From the NCBI RefSeq assembly GCF_040702995.1, contig NZ_CP159992.1, positions 4,241,501 through 4,305,500 on the forward strand: a stretch of 64,000 nucleotides of DNA, read 5' to 3'. Shown one piece after another: positions 18,282 through 27,003 of the stretch. Within the stretch, counting starts at the first letter, position 1. Every line of letters starts with the position of its first letter. Made by a program: the position numbers and the translations under genes. The stretch comes from Paenibacillus sp. AN1007 (GTDB lineage Bacteria > Bacillota > Bacilli > Paenibacillales > Paenibacillaceae). Under the pieces are notes generated by a model. The model did no database searches. It had not been told where the DNA came from and saw only the letters and a list, made by a program, of their open reading frames with translations.

Positions 18282-18980
18282 TTATATAGGTTTACTTGCA
18301 TCGTCATCAGGTATGAGCAGGGGCAGCAGTTCGTCCAGTGATTCAACAGTCCAGTCCGCCCGCTCATCTTCCGACGTTTCGGGCTGAAACCTTCCGTATC
18401 CCTGTAAAATACGGATGGTATGCAGGCCCAGGCTGCGTGCTGGTATGATATCATTATCGATTCGGTCTCCGACCATCACCGCTTCTTCTGGAGCACATCC
18501 AGCTTGTTTCAGCGCAACCGCATACAGCTCCGGGTCCGGCTTGGACACGCCTTCTTCCGCTGAACAGGCCAGAACATCGACATACTTCCGAAGTCCGTAA
18601 CTCTCCAGCCGAGTCTCAGTTCCAGGACTCTGATTGGCTATGATGCCAATACGATAGTAATGTGAGAGCCGTTCCAGCACCTTGGCCGCCGAAGGGAAGG
18701 GCCGCTCCAGTTCTTTGCGGAATTTCAGCTTGTCCTGAATCTGCTTGCGGTGATCTTCATCATGAATATATGTACGTATTGCAGCTTTCATTGGCCACTG
18801 TTCATAATTACGATAACAGGATGCAAACAGCTCTCGTACCGCTTCAATTTTCACTGGATAGCCATAAGCACAAGCTTCACGAACGAATTGACCGATGATA
18901 TCGTCTACCGGCTCCCATTCATCCACCAGCGTATCCCCCACATCAAAAAACAACCACTTCAATCCGGCAATATCCGGCAC
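18282..18980 (-). CDS. HAD-superfamily hydrolase
   Basis: 232-residue phosphatase-like protein. Motif I is FFDVGDTLVD (nucleophile D13, acid/base D16). A helical cap occupies about residues 20-95. Motif II is in IGIIANQSP, motif III around KPDPELY, and motif IV is VMVGDRIDNDIIPA. The substrate is unknown; many relatives act on small phosphates. The GTG start follows GAGGAGG. Confidence 0.88.
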   Translation of the reverse strand: MPDIAGLKWLFFDVGDTLVDEWEPVDDIIGQFVREACAYGYPVKIEAVRELFASCYRNYEQWPMKAAIRTYIHDEDHRKQIQDKLKFRKELERPFPSAAKVLERLSHYYRIGIIANQSPGTETRLESYGLRKYVDVLACSAEEGVSKPDPELYAVALKQAGCAPEEAVMVGDRIDNDIIPARSLGLHTIRILQGYGRFQPETSEDERADWTVESLDELLPLLIPDDDASKPI

Positions 18981-19033
18981 GCCGATTCCTCCTCATAAGC
19001 CGCAGGTCACCCCTAGCTTGCATACTGTATCCA

Positions 19034-19069
19034 TAAAAAAAGAAGACCCACGACAAGCATGAGTCTCCT
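19034..19069 (-). terminator. Terminator of the riboswitch-controlled gene
   Basis: The arms 19041-19049 and 19061-19069 pair with two G-U pairs and are followed on the minus strand by seven U. Confidence 0.7.
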
Positions 19070-19129
19070 CAAATTCCGTTAGTCTATAGCTGCAATTATA
19101 GCAGGCGTCTTACATCGAATCAATCTCAA

Positions 19130-19558
19130 TCATAAGCTGCTGACTTCAGCTTCCTGTTTGCTGCAGCTGTTGAGAAGGAAACCGACTTCTCCGTTCAATG
19201 AATACACGATTTTGTCAGCCCCCATCCCCCGATAAATCCCTTTAGGATGGCTCTGCTCTGTGATCACACACAGGGACTTGGATGTCCATGACCGGCAAAT
19301 CTGCAGATAACGGCAGGTCAAGTTCAGACTATTTTCAAAAATAAATACATTCCCTACACTGCCCTGCGGCAAAAACCATTTTTCAGCCGCTGCCGTATTC
19401 ATGCGGATCACATGTTCTACGCCAATCTGGCGAAGTTTGCGCTCCTCACCAGCACTATTCGTCAGAACGGCAAAAGGCATTTTTTTGTACATCAGCAATT
19501 TCACAAATTTACGTCCAGCTTCATTCGGAGCCGTCACCAAAATCATCTCTTTATCCAT
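19130..19558 (-). CDS. Uncharacterised 142-residue protein under a cyclic-di-AMP riboswitch
   Basis: I do not recognise a named family. The N terminus (MILVTAPNEAGRKFVKLLMY, then PFAVLTNS) reads like the first beta-alpha-beta unit of a nucleotide-binding Rossmann-type fold. The rest keeps an alternating strand/helix pattern (GNVFIFENS, SLCVITEQS, ADKIVYSLNGEVGFLLN). There is no signal peptide or membrane segment. The gene is monocistronic with its own promoter, riboswitch leader and terminators on both sides. AAGGGAGG precedes the ATG. Since cyclic-di-AMP governs potassium, osmotic and cell-wall balance, a role there is likely but not shown. A stand-alone RCK_N-like regulatory subunit is one possibility. 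Confidence 0.75.
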   Translation of the reverse strand: MDKEMILVTAPNEAGRKFVKLLMYKKMPFAVLTNSAGEERKLRQIGVEHVIRMNTAAAEKWFLPQGSVGNVFIFENSLNLTCRYLQICRSWTSKSLCVITEQSHPKGIYRGMGADKIVYSLNGEVGFLLNSCSKQEAEVSSL

Positions 19559-19590
19559 TGTTCGTTCCTCCCTTGGCGTGAAAAGACAAC

Positions 19591-19632
19591 AAAAAAGAAG
19601 CGTGGGGGACCAAGGCCTCCGAAACGCTTCTT
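19591..19632 (-). terminator. Riboswitch expression-platform terminator
   Basis: The outer arms (19597-19605 and 19624-19632) flank a GC-rich inner stem and are followed on the minus strand by six U. It ends about 20 bases before the ribosome binding site of the gene at 19558, as expected for a transcriptional OFF switch. Confidence 0.82.
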
Positions 19633-19689
19633 AAATAATCCATGACGAAAACGCCATGAACCAGCGTGCGGTTTGCTGCCTCTCCCTTT

Positions 19690-19848
19690 AACGCTTACGA
19701 GGTTAGCTGACGGATTCGGGCGCGAGAGTCGCCCTATTTCCGGCTGTCACCGGAAAATTCACCCCATGGATGTCTGCTGCTGTAATACAGCCCATCCTGT
19801 TGGTTCCCCCGTTTTCCACCCTTAATGAATGGAAACTCAGCGATTAAA
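19690..19848 (-). ncRNA. Cyclic-di-AMP riboswitch (ydaO-yuaA type)
   Basis: Read on the minus strand, the leader contains the conserved ydaO blocks in order: GGGGGAACCAA (19799-19809), GGGGTGAATT (19755-19766 region), TAGGGCGACTCT, CGCCCGAATCCGTCAGC and TAACCTCGTAAGCG (about 19691-19715). These are the ligand-pocket blocks of this class, which binds two cyclic-di-AMP molecules and normally turns expression off when bound. A terminator follows at 19591-19632, then the gene at 19558. The outer boundaries are approximate. Confidence 0.93.
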
Positions 19849-19943
19849 ACATCGTTCGTACATCTTGAATAAAGAACCGATCGATATTATCGTTTGTTTC
19901 GTTTTTCAGGTATAAATTTATTAAAATTCAAATTACGCTATGA

Positions 19944-19972
19944 ATCATACACCTGTGCCATGATGATGTAAA
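19944..19972 (-). promoter_or_regulatory. Promoter of the cyclic-di-AMP riboswitch transcript
   Basis: On the minus strand TTTACA (19967-19972), 17 bases and TATGAT (19944-19949), both five of six to consensus. Transcription would start near 19937, about 90 bases before the riboswitch aptamer. Confidence 0.6.
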
Positions 19973-20177
19973 GTGCGGCCAGATCACTGAATCGTCAGAT
20001 TTCCGGCAATAATCTTCAATAATAACGCTTACAATGAGGTTATACGCTATCCAACTCTTCCAAGCTGTCTAATTCTCTGCCGCACAAAAATGGATCATCA
20101 CATTTCACAACGATTTCAATCTTACGTCGATCTTACACACCAAGGATGGTCATAACAACGCAGAAGCCAAATAAGTT

Positions 20178-20206
20178 TTGCATTACTTAATTGCATAAAA
20201 TATAAT
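20178..20206 (+). promoter_or_regulatory. Promoter of the glutathione peroxidase gene
   Basis: TTGCAT (20178-20183), exactly 17 bases and a perfect TATAAT (20201-20206), 36 bases before the start codon. No PerR box was evident. Confidence 0.65.
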
Positions 20207-20242
20207 GAATGTATCTAGAACAAGATGATGGAGGCGATCCCT

Positions 20243-20719
20243 ATGTCAGTTTATGATTACAAAGTAAACACCCTTCGCGGACAAGAGATTGAGATGTCCG
20301 AGTATCGCGGCAAAGTGTTGTTAATAGTAAATACAGCAAGTCAGTGTGGTCTCACACCTCAATTCAAGGGCCTGCAGGAGCTGCAGGATAAATTCCAGGA
20401 TGCTCCGTTTGAAGTGCTTGGGTTCCCAAGCAATCAGTTTGCGCAGGAGAAAGGTTCCTCCGATGATATTGCCGAGTTCTGTCAGATGAATTACGGTGTC
20501 AGCTTCCCTATGTTTGAAAAAATTGACGTCAATGGCTCCAGCGCCCATCCACTTTTCCAACATATTACCAAAGAAGCACCCGGCCTGCTCGGCTCGAAAG
20601 CAATCAAATGGAACTTCACCAAATTCCTGGTTGACCAGAACGGGAAAGTAGTGAAACGATATGCTCCGCAGACGATACCAGACAAAATTCAAGAGGATAT
20701 TGAGGCTTTGTTGAAATAA
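20243..20719 (+). CDS. Glutathione peroxidase-family thiol peroxidase
   Basis: 158-residue peroxidase (BsaA/Gpx type), probably thioredoxin-dependent in this group of bacteria. The peroxidatic cysteine C35 sits in NTASQCGLTPQF. The conserved glutamine and tryptophan regions follow (FPSNQFAQE and KWNFTKFLVD). The frame is open from an ATG at 20225, but the ATG at 20243 follows GGAGG by eight bases and matches the family start. It has its own promoter and terminator. Confidence 0.93.
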   Translation: MSVYDYKVNTLRGQEIEMSEYRGKVLLIVNTASQCGLTPQFKGLQELQDKFQDAPFEVLGFPSNQFAQEKGSSDDIAEFCQMNYGVSFPMFEKIDVNGSSAHPLFQHITKEAPGLLGSKAIKWNFTKFLVDQNGKVVKRYAPQTIPDKIQEDIEALLK

Positions 20720-20737
20720 ACTATATTTTATAAAATG

Positions 20738-20792
20738 AAAAAGCGATCCGAAACCAAAGAGCCAAGGCTCAGGCTTCAGGATGGCTTTTTTT
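20738..20792 (+). terminator. Terminator of the glutathione peroxidase gene
   Basis: The arms 20738-20749 and 20779-20790 pair with one mismatch, followed by a T run. Confidence 0.7.
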
Positions 20793-20856
20793 CGCTGTAC
20801 CCGCTTCAACTAGTTCAGAACGTTCCATTGAGCTGCGGAACTTCAGTTCTGATCAA

Positions 20857-20888
20857 AGAAAAGAAGCTTTCCATTATGGAAAGCTTCT
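20857..20888 (-). terminator. Terminator of the left tRNA-Leu gene
   Basis: A 12 bp perfect stem (20863-20874 with 20876-20887) followed on the minus strand by TTTTC, 20 bases after the tRNA end. Confidence 0.7.
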
Positions 20889-20907
20889 CAGGTATCTCTT
20901 CATATAA

Positions 20908-20990
20908 TGCGGTCGAGAGGACTCGAACCTCCACGGGCATACGCCCACTACCCCCTCAAGATAGCGTGTCTGCCATTCCACCACGACCGC
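20908..20990 (-). tRNA. tRNA-Leu(GAG), left copy
   Basis: 83-base class II tRNA. The acceptor arms GCGGTCG/CGACCGC pair perfectly. The anticodon stem CTATC/GGTAG encloses the loop TTGAGGG with anticodon GAG. A long variable arm (GGGCGTATGCCC region) and a T arm with GGTTCGAGTCC follow. The 3' CCA is not encoded. It differs from the copy at 30170 mainly by two compensating changes in the variable arm. Confidence 0.95.
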
Positions 20991-21018
20991 ATGTCGTAAA
21001 TTATCGGCAACAGAATTG

Positions 21019-21047
21019 ATTATACCGGAATCTTATTTAAAAGTAAA
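21019..21047 (-). promoter_or_regulatory. Promoter of the left tRNA-Leu gene
   Basis: On the minus strand TTTACT (21042-21047), 17 bases and TATAAT (21019-21024), 29 bases before the tRNA. The gene is thus transcribed on its own. Confidence 0.6.
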
Positions 21048-21301
21048 GCAATTATCTAGATTTTCTTGTGCAGCCTGAATATAACACTTCTTTTTATACA
21101 ACTCAGCTTCCTTTCTCCTTTCATTTTTCATTTAACTGCTCAAATTCCATCTAACTGCGCAAATTTTTGTCATAACTCTGAAGTAAGCACATAACATTAA
21201 TCTGATTGCGAAAAAGAGGCCACACGAAGACGGAGTAAATCCATCCGTTTTCGAAATAGGAACTTTAGAAGAATCAAATTATTTTATCACAAATAAGCTT
21301 G

Positions 21302-21318
21302 TGTAAGTTTATATAACA
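21302..21318 (+). promoter_or_regulatory. GlnR/TnrA box upstream of ureF
   Basis: The 17-base site TGTAAGTTTATATAACA matches the TGTNA-N7-TNACA consensus of the GlnR/TnrA nitrogen regulators perfectly. A weaker half-matching site follows at 21387-21403, overlapping a candidate -10 (TATAAT at 21404-21409). This points to nitrogen control of ureF. Confidence 0.75.
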
Positions 21319-21490
21319 CAAAATACTTACCAGGCCTATACAAACGTCTTTTTTTCTGTTAACTATTGACAAAACACCGATTATTATGTGAAAATATATA
21401 TCATATAATTCGGATTTACACACAAATTTTCAAAAAAACCTTTATCAAGTTAGGAAAATTTACACAACTGTACACAGGAGGCGAAAGATC

Positions 21491-22192
21491 TTGAATCGTG
21501 GGAATAAGCTTCTCGATTACGCGAAACTGCTTGATCCCTCTGTGCAGGTTGGAGGGTTCTCCCATCTCTTCGGCATGAACACCCATATCAAGGAAGGCTC
21601 CATACGTACTGCCGAGGATATCGAATCGTTCATGCGATGCCAGCTTCACCCTAGTCTTGTGCGTCTTGAAGGCATGGCGATCAAAGGCATCTACACCGCA
21701 ACAGATCATAAGGACACCTGGCGTGTCGCTTTGATCGACAAACTGGTCCATGTACAGCGCACACCCGCTGAACTTCGAGAACAAGCATCAGCTATAGGCA
21801 AACGTTTAATCAAACTCTCGCGCGCCCTGCATCCGTGGATTGACTTCAGCCCGCTTGAACAGATCTTCGCAAAATACAATTCCGTTGGCTGCCTCCCTAC
21901 CGTTCACGCCTGGATTAACCACCACCTTGACATCCCCGTCGAAGAGGCGGTTCTCGGTTACCTGCATTCAGCCATGTATGCTTGTATATCCGAAGCCTCC
22001 AAAGTTATCCCTCTAACTGAAGAAGTCACCAAGGAACTGCTGGGTCGTCTGACCACAGACCTAGAGAAGGAATGGACGACCGTGAGCACCTCTTCTCCAG
22101 ATGGACATATGCCCCCCGCATCCCTGTCTATGAAGCCCTTGTTCCCCAACTTTCACATGCTCGGGGCAGGCCTCCATGCTTACAGAGCATAA
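21491..22192 (+). CDS. ureF: UreF-like urease accessory protein
   Basis: 233-residue cytoplasmic protein. The UreF signature is recognisable near the N terminus (LLDPSVQVGGFSHLFGMNTH, compare the family's PIGGFSHSFGLE). An all-helical body follows, with the conserved end part EEAVLGYLHSAMYACISEAS. UreF works with UreD, UreG and UreH to load nickel into urease. None of ureABC, D, E or G is in the window, so this copy is isolated. The TTG start has AGGAGG about ten bases upstream. GlnR boxes lie upstream, and the urea transporter operon lies close by on the other strand. Confidence 0.85.
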   Translation: MNRGNKLLDYAKLLDPSVQVGGFSHLFGMNTHIKEGSIRTAEDIESFMRCQLHPSLVRLEGMAIKGIYTATDHKDTWRVALIDKLVHVQRTPAELREQASAIGKRLIKLSRALHPWIDFSPLEQIFAKYNSVGCLPTVHAWINHHLDIPVEEAVLGYLHSAMYACISEASKVIPLTEEVTKELLGRLTTDLEKEWTTVSTSSPDGHMPPASLSMKPLFPNFHMLGAGLHAYRA

Positions 22193-22227
22193 CTCTCCCC
22201 GTTCCACCCTTCTATAAAAATGCATAC

Positions 22228-22265
22228 AAAAAAACACGCCGCAATCCCCTTGCTGGCGTGTTTTT
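22228..22265 (+). terminator. Terminator of ureF
   Basis: The arms 22230-22240 and 22255-22265 form an 11 bp perfect stem ending in TTTTT. An A run on the other side makes it usable in both directions. Confidence 0.8.
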
Positions 22266-22452
22266 CACTTTTTTGCAAGCTTATAAAAACGTATTTACGT
22301 CATATTAATTCAAAAAATACACTTATTTCCGTATTTTTTAATTGTTAGATGACGCAAATACGTATATAATGGAAATCACAGCTCGCATTTCTATATATCT
22401 TACACCAATACAAGCTTGCTGAATACTATAATCCATTCAGGAGTGAACCCTT

Positions 22453-22656
22453 TTGAACAAGAAAAAACCAGTCACTCCGTTCGGATGGGCTATCAAACGA
22501 CGCCTAACCGAACTGCAGGTCGATCAGAAAACCTTTTGCGAACAGCATGGCATTCCACCCTATCGTCTGTCCAACCTTATCCACGGCACACGCAAAGCAA
22601 CCAGATTCAGGCATTTGGTCGCTGATATTTTGGACATCCCCGAGGAGCTGCGATAA
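22453..22656 (+). CDS. Small XRE-like helix-turn-helix protein
   Basis: 67-residue protein that is almost only a helix-turn-helix domain: FGWAIKRRLTELQVDQKTFC, then GIPPYRLSNLIHG and RFRHLVADILDIPEEL. The TTG start has AGGAGTG eight bases upstream. It ends 28 bases before the PAS-domain gene and probably forms an operon with it. A role in controlling that gene or the neighbouring urea genes is possible but only inferred. Confidence 0.8.
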   Translation: MNKKKPVTPFGWAIKRRLTELQVDQKTFCEQHGIPPYRLSNLIHGTRKATRFRHLVADILDIPEELR

Positions 22657-22684
22657 CCATTTTCATCAAAGGAGGATTTCTCTC

Positions 22685-23314
22685 GTGAGATATGTGACAT
22701 CAGACCTCGAAAGCTTGTCTTTCCAATCGACCAACCATCAGCTGATTATCGTTGATCAGCATTGGATGATTAGGAGCTGCAACCGAGCCTGGGAACGCGG
22801 GTTTCATAGACCTTTTTCGCACACAGCCCGCTGTCACAGGCATTACCTGCATTTGATGGAAGCCTGGGCGGCGCAGCAGAAAGATATTCTTCCGGCTACC
22901 ACATTTGCACAAGATCTGAGACACAACGTCGTTCCGTTTAAGCAAACCCATACATACGACATCTCTGTGACCACCCCATATAATGAAGAGAGATGGTTTC
23001 GTGTAGAGCTCACTCCACTGCATGATGGACCCGCAATGGATACTGCCCTGGCTCTCGTAGCTCACACCGACATTACCGAACAGAAAAAAACAGAGCTTCA
23101 GCTAAGGCAAGCCCTGACTGAAGCACGTACATTATTCGGCCTATTGCCCATTTGCGCCGTCTGTAAACATATTAAAGACGAATCGGAGGAATGGAGCTCC
23201 GTCGAACATTATTTGGAGAAACACACCTCTGCCGAGTTCACACATGATATCTGCCCTGAATGCATCCGCCGGCTGTATCCGAAATACTCCAACGTACTCG
23301 ACCAGCCTCATTAA
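22685..23314 (+). CDS. PAS-domain protein with C-terminal double CxxC module
   Basis: 209-residue soluble protein. Residues about 15-130 form a PAS-like sensor (NHQLIIVDQHWMIRSCNRAW to DTALALVAHTDITEQKK). A short helix follows, then a C-terminal module with two CxxC pairs (LLPICAVCKHI and ICPECIRRLYPKYS). That module is common at the ends of PAS sensor proteins in other bacteria and may bind a metal. There is no kinase, cyclase or DNA-binding output domain, so it likely acts through a partner, perhaps the XRE protein just upstream. The GTG at 22685 has AAAGGAGG nine bases upstream; the longer open frame overlaps the XRE gene. Confidence 0.78.
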   Translation: MRYVTSDLESLSFQSTNHQLIIVDQHWMIRSCNRAWERGFHRPFSHTARCHRHYLHLMEAWAAQQKDILPATTFAQDLRHNVVPFKQTHTYDISVTTPYNEERWFRVELTPLHDGPAMDTALALVAHTDITEQKKTELQLRQALTEARTLFGLLPICAVCKHIKDESEEWSSVEHYLEKHTSAEFTHDICPECIRRLYPKYSNVLDQPH

Positions 23315-23413
23315 ACCTGCACAGCATAGGTCACACCTCCGTACATTCAACACCATTACAGCATGCGCACATTGGAGTCAGGCACGAAACAAACACGGAT
23401 AGCCCGGACTGCA

Positions 23414-24108
23414 TTATACAGACAGATGATATTCAAACTGCGATATATCCAGCTCATGCGGTGCTCCCTGCAGAGCCATAACCCCTCTGTCCATCACATA
23501 AATATAATCCGCGGCACTGCGCACAAAATCAATACTCTGCTCCACCAACAAAATTGAAATATCGCCCTGCATTTTCAGTTTGAGTATTACCTGTCTGATA
23601 TCCTCAACGATGGAGGGCTGAATACCTTCCGTCGGCTCATCCAGCAGCAGCAGGCCAGGACGGGACGCAAGCGCACGAGCAATGGCAAGCTCGCTCGCTG
23701 CCCACCACTCAAGTCACCGCCTTGACGTCCATACATGGAAGCAAGTACCGGAAACAGATCCAACACATCCTCAGGGAACGATTGATTCCCGGAAGCATTC
23801 CTTTCCAGTCCAAGCAGCAGGTTCTCTTTCACCGTAAGCTGGGGGAAAATCTCCCTCCCTTGCGGCACATATCCTATTCCCGCCTTTGCCCGTTTAGCCG
23901 ATTCGAGCGAAGCTAGTTCCTGATGGTTCCATTGAATACTGCCTTTACGCGTCCGAATCAGCCCCATCAAGGTTTTCATCAGCGTCGTTTTCCCCACGCC
24001 ATTCCTTCCCATCAGACACGTCACTTGACCAGACTGCACTTCCAGATCCACACCACGCAGCACCCGGCTCTCCCCGTACCCTGACTCAACGTTCTGCAGC
24101 GTCAGCAT
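23414..24108 (-). pseudogene. urtE: Urea ABC transporter ATPase UrtE, frameshifted
   Basis: The first part (24108 to about 23700) encodes a normal LivF-like ATPase start with Walker A GRNGVGKTT, the Q-loop region and the ABC signature DLSGGQ. Directly after the signature the frame breaks near 23688-23702 (a CGAGCGAGC stretch). One frame over, the rest of UrtE continues to a stop at 23414: ELAIARALASRPGLLLLDEP, TEGIQPSIVEDI and ILLVEQSIDFVRSAADYIY. Restoring one base gives 231 residues, the usual UrtE size. The uncorrected frame ends early at 23587. Either this strain lacks full UrtE or the base is a sequencing error. Confidence 0.85.
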
Positions 24109-24895
24109 TTGCCTTCCCCCTTTGGCCCAAATATACCTCAGCTACCCTTGGATCAGCCTGCACTTCAGCCATCGTGCCTTCCTTGAGCAGCTGTCCTTCG
24201 TGCATCACCGTCACCTTCGCTGCAAACTCCCTTACAAACTCCATGTCATGCTCCACAACAACGACCGAACGTTCGGCCGCAATATCCTGCAGCAGTCGTC
24301 CCGTCTTATAGGTTTCCTCATCCGTCATACCTGCGGCCGGTTCATCAAGCAGCAGCACCTGCGGCTCCTGAAGCAGCAGCATTCCGATCTCCAGCCACTG
24401 CTTCTCTCCATGAGACAGCGCACCTGCCCGCTCGTTGATTCGATCCTGCAGGCCCGTCTGAAGCATGACACGCTCGATTACCTCCCCCCTTTTGCCACGT
24501 CTATGGATTCCGATCGTTCGAAGGGGAGAACGCTTCGTCTCCGCCGCCAGCGTCAGATTCTCTTCCACCGTCAGGCTGGGGAATACGGAAGGCGCCTGAA
24601 ACTTGCGACCCACTCCTTTACGAACAATCTGATGTTCTCTCAGCCTCGTCAGTTCCGTTCCGTCCACCAGCTTTACCGAACCGGATACCGGTTTGGTTTT
24701 GCCGCAAATCACATCCAGCATCGTCGTTTTCCCGGCACCATTAGGTCCGATCAAGAAATGCAGATCACGTTCAAACAGCTTCAGATTCATGCCTTTAACT
24801 GCAGTAAAACCACCAAAGGTCACCGTGACCTCCTCAGCGGCCAGTATCACCTGAGGCTCCAAAGATTTTCCGTTTTTTCGAAGCAGTCTGGACAT
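24086..24895 (-). CDS. urtD: Urea ABC transporter ATP-binding protein UrtD
   Basis: 269-residue LivG-like ATPase energising urea uptake with UrtE. It has Walker A IGPNGAGKTTMLDVI, signature region LSHGEKQWLEIGMLL, Walker B VLLLDEPAAGM and the switch histidine in VVVEHDMEFV. The SHGEKQWLEIG signature is typical of UrtD. The open frame extends to 25030 inside urtC, but the ATG at 24895 follows GAGGGGAGAG. It overlaps urtC by 62 bases and urtE by 23. Confidence 0.92.
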   Translation of the reverse strand: MSRLLRKNGKSLEPQVILAAEEVTVTFGGFTAVKGMNLKLFERDLHFLIGPNGAGKTTMLDVICGKTKPVSGSVKLVDGTELTRLREHQIVRKGVGRKFQAPSVFPSLTVEENLTLAAETKRSPLRTIGIHRRGKRGEVIERVMLQTGLQDRINERAGALSHGEKQWLEIGMLLLQEPQVLLLDEPAAGMTDEETYKTGRLLQDIAAERSVVVVEHDMEFVREFAAKVTVMHEGQLLKEGTMAEVQADPRVAEVYLGQRGKANADAAER

Positions 24896-25946
24896 GCGAA
24901 CTCTCCCCTCTCCGACGTACCATATGGACGACATTTCGGTATACACCCACAATGCCATTCGGCATGAACAAAACAACGGTGACAAAAAGCCCACCAACCA
25001 CGAACAGCCACCCCTCCGGATAAGCCTCACTTATCCCCGTTTTAGCCGCATTCAACATGACAGTACCAATGACCGCGCCAATCAGGGTCCCGCGTCCCCC
25101 CAAGGCAACCCACAGCACCATCTCAATGGAAGGTACGATGCCCATCATGGATGGCGAGATAATGCCCACCTGCAGCACAAACAGCATGCCTGCTATTCCC
25201 GCAAGTGCACCCGACAAGGCAAAGGCAAGCGTTTTATAACCTGCGGGGTCAAACCCCAGAAATCGAACCCGATTTTCTCCATCACGCGCAGCTTCAAGCA
25301 CCTGCCCAAAACGGCTGTTCACTATCCGGCGGCAGAACACATATGCGAGCACCAGAACAATAAGAGTGATATAGTACAGCACAATCGTGGTGCCCGCTGC
25401 ATGAAGCTTAAACCCAAAAATCGTCTGGTAACCCGTTATCCCGTTTGTACCGCCCGTCCATTCCTGTTTGCCTACAAATAACGTCACCGTAATAAGAACA
25501 AGAGCTTGAGTCAGGATGGTAAAATACACCCCGGTAATTCGATTACGAAACGTGAACCACGCCAGCACAAAAGCAAGCATAGCGGGAATGGCAATGCCAA
25601 GGAAAATCGCTGCCGGGAATGAACGGAACGGCTCCCAGAACCACGGCAATCCACTGAGACCACTCCAGCCCATGAAATCCGGGATCGCTCCACCAGCTTG
25701 AAGCTTCAGATACATCGCCATAGCATAGCCGCCAAGACCAAAAAACACCCCGTGTCCAAGACTAAGCACGCCCCCGTATCCCCAGATCAGGTCAAGTCCA
25801 ATTGCCAGAATGGCCAGCGCCAGAAACTTAGCTAACAAGCTGAGGCGAAATTCTGTAGAGACCAGTGGTGCAAGGCACATCAAAATCAGCACAATCGCCC
25901 AGATCACCCTCGTTTTCAAACTTCCCGCTCTAAGTAATGCCGGCAT
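24834..25946 (-). CDS. urtC: Urea ABC transporter permease UrtC
   Basis: 370-residue LivM-like permease with about ten membrane helices. The typical LivM block GLDLIWGYGGVLSLGHGVFFGLG lies near residues 60-82, and ALSGALAGIAGMLF and VALGGRGTLIGAVIG come later. The ATG at 25946 follows GAAGGGGGG; the ORF extension to 26042 overlaps urtB and lacks a ribosome binding site. The hydrophilic tail overlaps the start of urtD. Confidence 0.93.
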   Translation of the reverse strand: MPALLRAGSLKTRVIWAIVLILMCLAPLVSTEFRLSLLAKFLALAILAIGLDLIWGYGGVLSLGHGVFFGLGGYAMAMYLKLQAGGAIPDFMGWSGLSGLPWFWEPFRSFPAAIFLGIAIPAMLAFVLAWFTFRNRITGVYFTILTQALVLITVTLFVGKQEWTGGTNGITGYQTIFGFKLHAAGTTIVLYYITLIVLVLAYVFCRRIVNSRFGQVLEAARDGENRVRFLGFDPAGYKTLAFALSGALAGIAGMLFVLQVGIISPSMMGIVPSIEMVLWVALGGRGTLIGAVIGTVMLNAAKTGISEAYPEGWLFVVGGLFVTVVLFMPNGIVGVYRNVVHMVRRRGESSHVQTASKKRKIFGASGDTGR

Positions 25947-25972
25947 GGTCGAACCCCCTTCTCTTCTTCTGG

Positions 25973-26878
25973 TTAATCCAAGCTTCGCGTGCGAATAGCA
26001 ACCAAGCCTCGAGGCTTCCATTGCAAAAATGCGACGATGCATACAAACACAAGCACTTTGCCGATTGATGCCGAAGTATATGTTTCGAAAAGCGTATTAA
26101 ACATGCCGATGCCAAGTGCACCGCACACTGTACCCACTAATTTCCCCACTCCTCCAAGCACAACAACCATAAAGGCATCCACAATGTAGTATGTGCCCAG
26201 CGAAGGGCCAATCGGCCCGATCAGCGTTAAAGCACAGCCCGCAATGCCTGCAATACCTGAACCAATCGCAAACGTCATGCCATCCACCCGGCGCGTGGAG
26301 ATCCCCAGACAGCCGGCCATGTTCCGATTCTGCATCACCGCCCTCATCCGTCTGCCGGAAGCCGTGCGATAGATGTAGAGGTACATGCACATCAGTACTG
26401 CGGCTACAAGCGCAAGGATAAACACTCGCTTATACGGAAAAATAATCCCCTCCGAAATCATCCATCCTCCATTCAGCCAGACAGGGCTGGATACACCCAC
26501 ATTTGGGGCCCCAAATATAGTGCGAGCCAACTGCTGCAGCATCATACCTACTCCCCAGGTGGCGAGCAAACTGTCCAGCGGCCTGCCATACAGATGCCTG
26601 ATCAAAACCACTTCCAGCAGCCACCCGATCAAAGCGGCTGTACCAAATGCAAGAGGCAGCGCAGCCGCAAAATACATATCGAACCAGGACGCCGGAGCAT
26701 ATGACATAAACAGGTTTTGCGTCACATAAGTCGCATATGCGCCAATCATAATCAATTCGCCATGTGCCATATTGATAACATTCATCAAACCAAATGTGAC
26801 CGCGAGTCCCAGAGCAATCAACAGCAGAATCGAGCTTATGCTGAGACCGTTGAATATTTGTAGAATAAACATCTCCAC
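25973..26878 (-). CDS. urtB: Urea ABC transporter permease UrtB
   Basis: 301-residue LivH-like permease with eight or so membrane helices; the family block [20 protein letters not shown] is near residues 20-40. Later blocks [20 protein letters not shown] and [17 protein letters not shown] fit UrtB. The GTG at 26878 has AAGGGAGGG six bases upstream; an in-frame ATG six bases further on is an alternative start. It lies about 125 bases after urtA. Confidence 0.93.
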   Translation of the reverse strand: MEMFILQIFNGLSISSILLLIALGLAVTFGLMNVINMAHGELIMIGAYATYVTQNLFMSYAPASWFDMYFAAALPLAFGTAALIGWLLEVVLIRHLYGRPLDSLLATWGVGMMLQQLARTIFGAPNVGVSSPVWLNGGWMISEGIIFPYKRVFILALVAAVLMCMYLYIYRTASGRRMRAVMQNRNMAGCLGISTRRVDGMTFAIGSGIAGIAGCALTLIGPIGPSLGTYYIVDAFMVVVLGGVGKLVGTVCGALGIGMFNTLFETYTSASIGKVLVFVCIVAFLQWKPRGLVAIRTRSLD

Positions 26879-27003
26879 TGCAGACCCTCCCTTTGTCATT
26901 TTTTCGAATCAACGCTTTACTGTAATGGTGTGCAGGGGTGTACTATCTGCTCCCTTTCACCTCTAAGTCATGCATCCAGCCTTTCTCACACCCACCTACA
27001 CCA

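Noticed and set aside
24122..24967. 281-codon plus-strand ORF opposite urtD
   Set aside because: Antisense shadow; the composition (His, Gln, Arg rich) is typical of a reverse frame.
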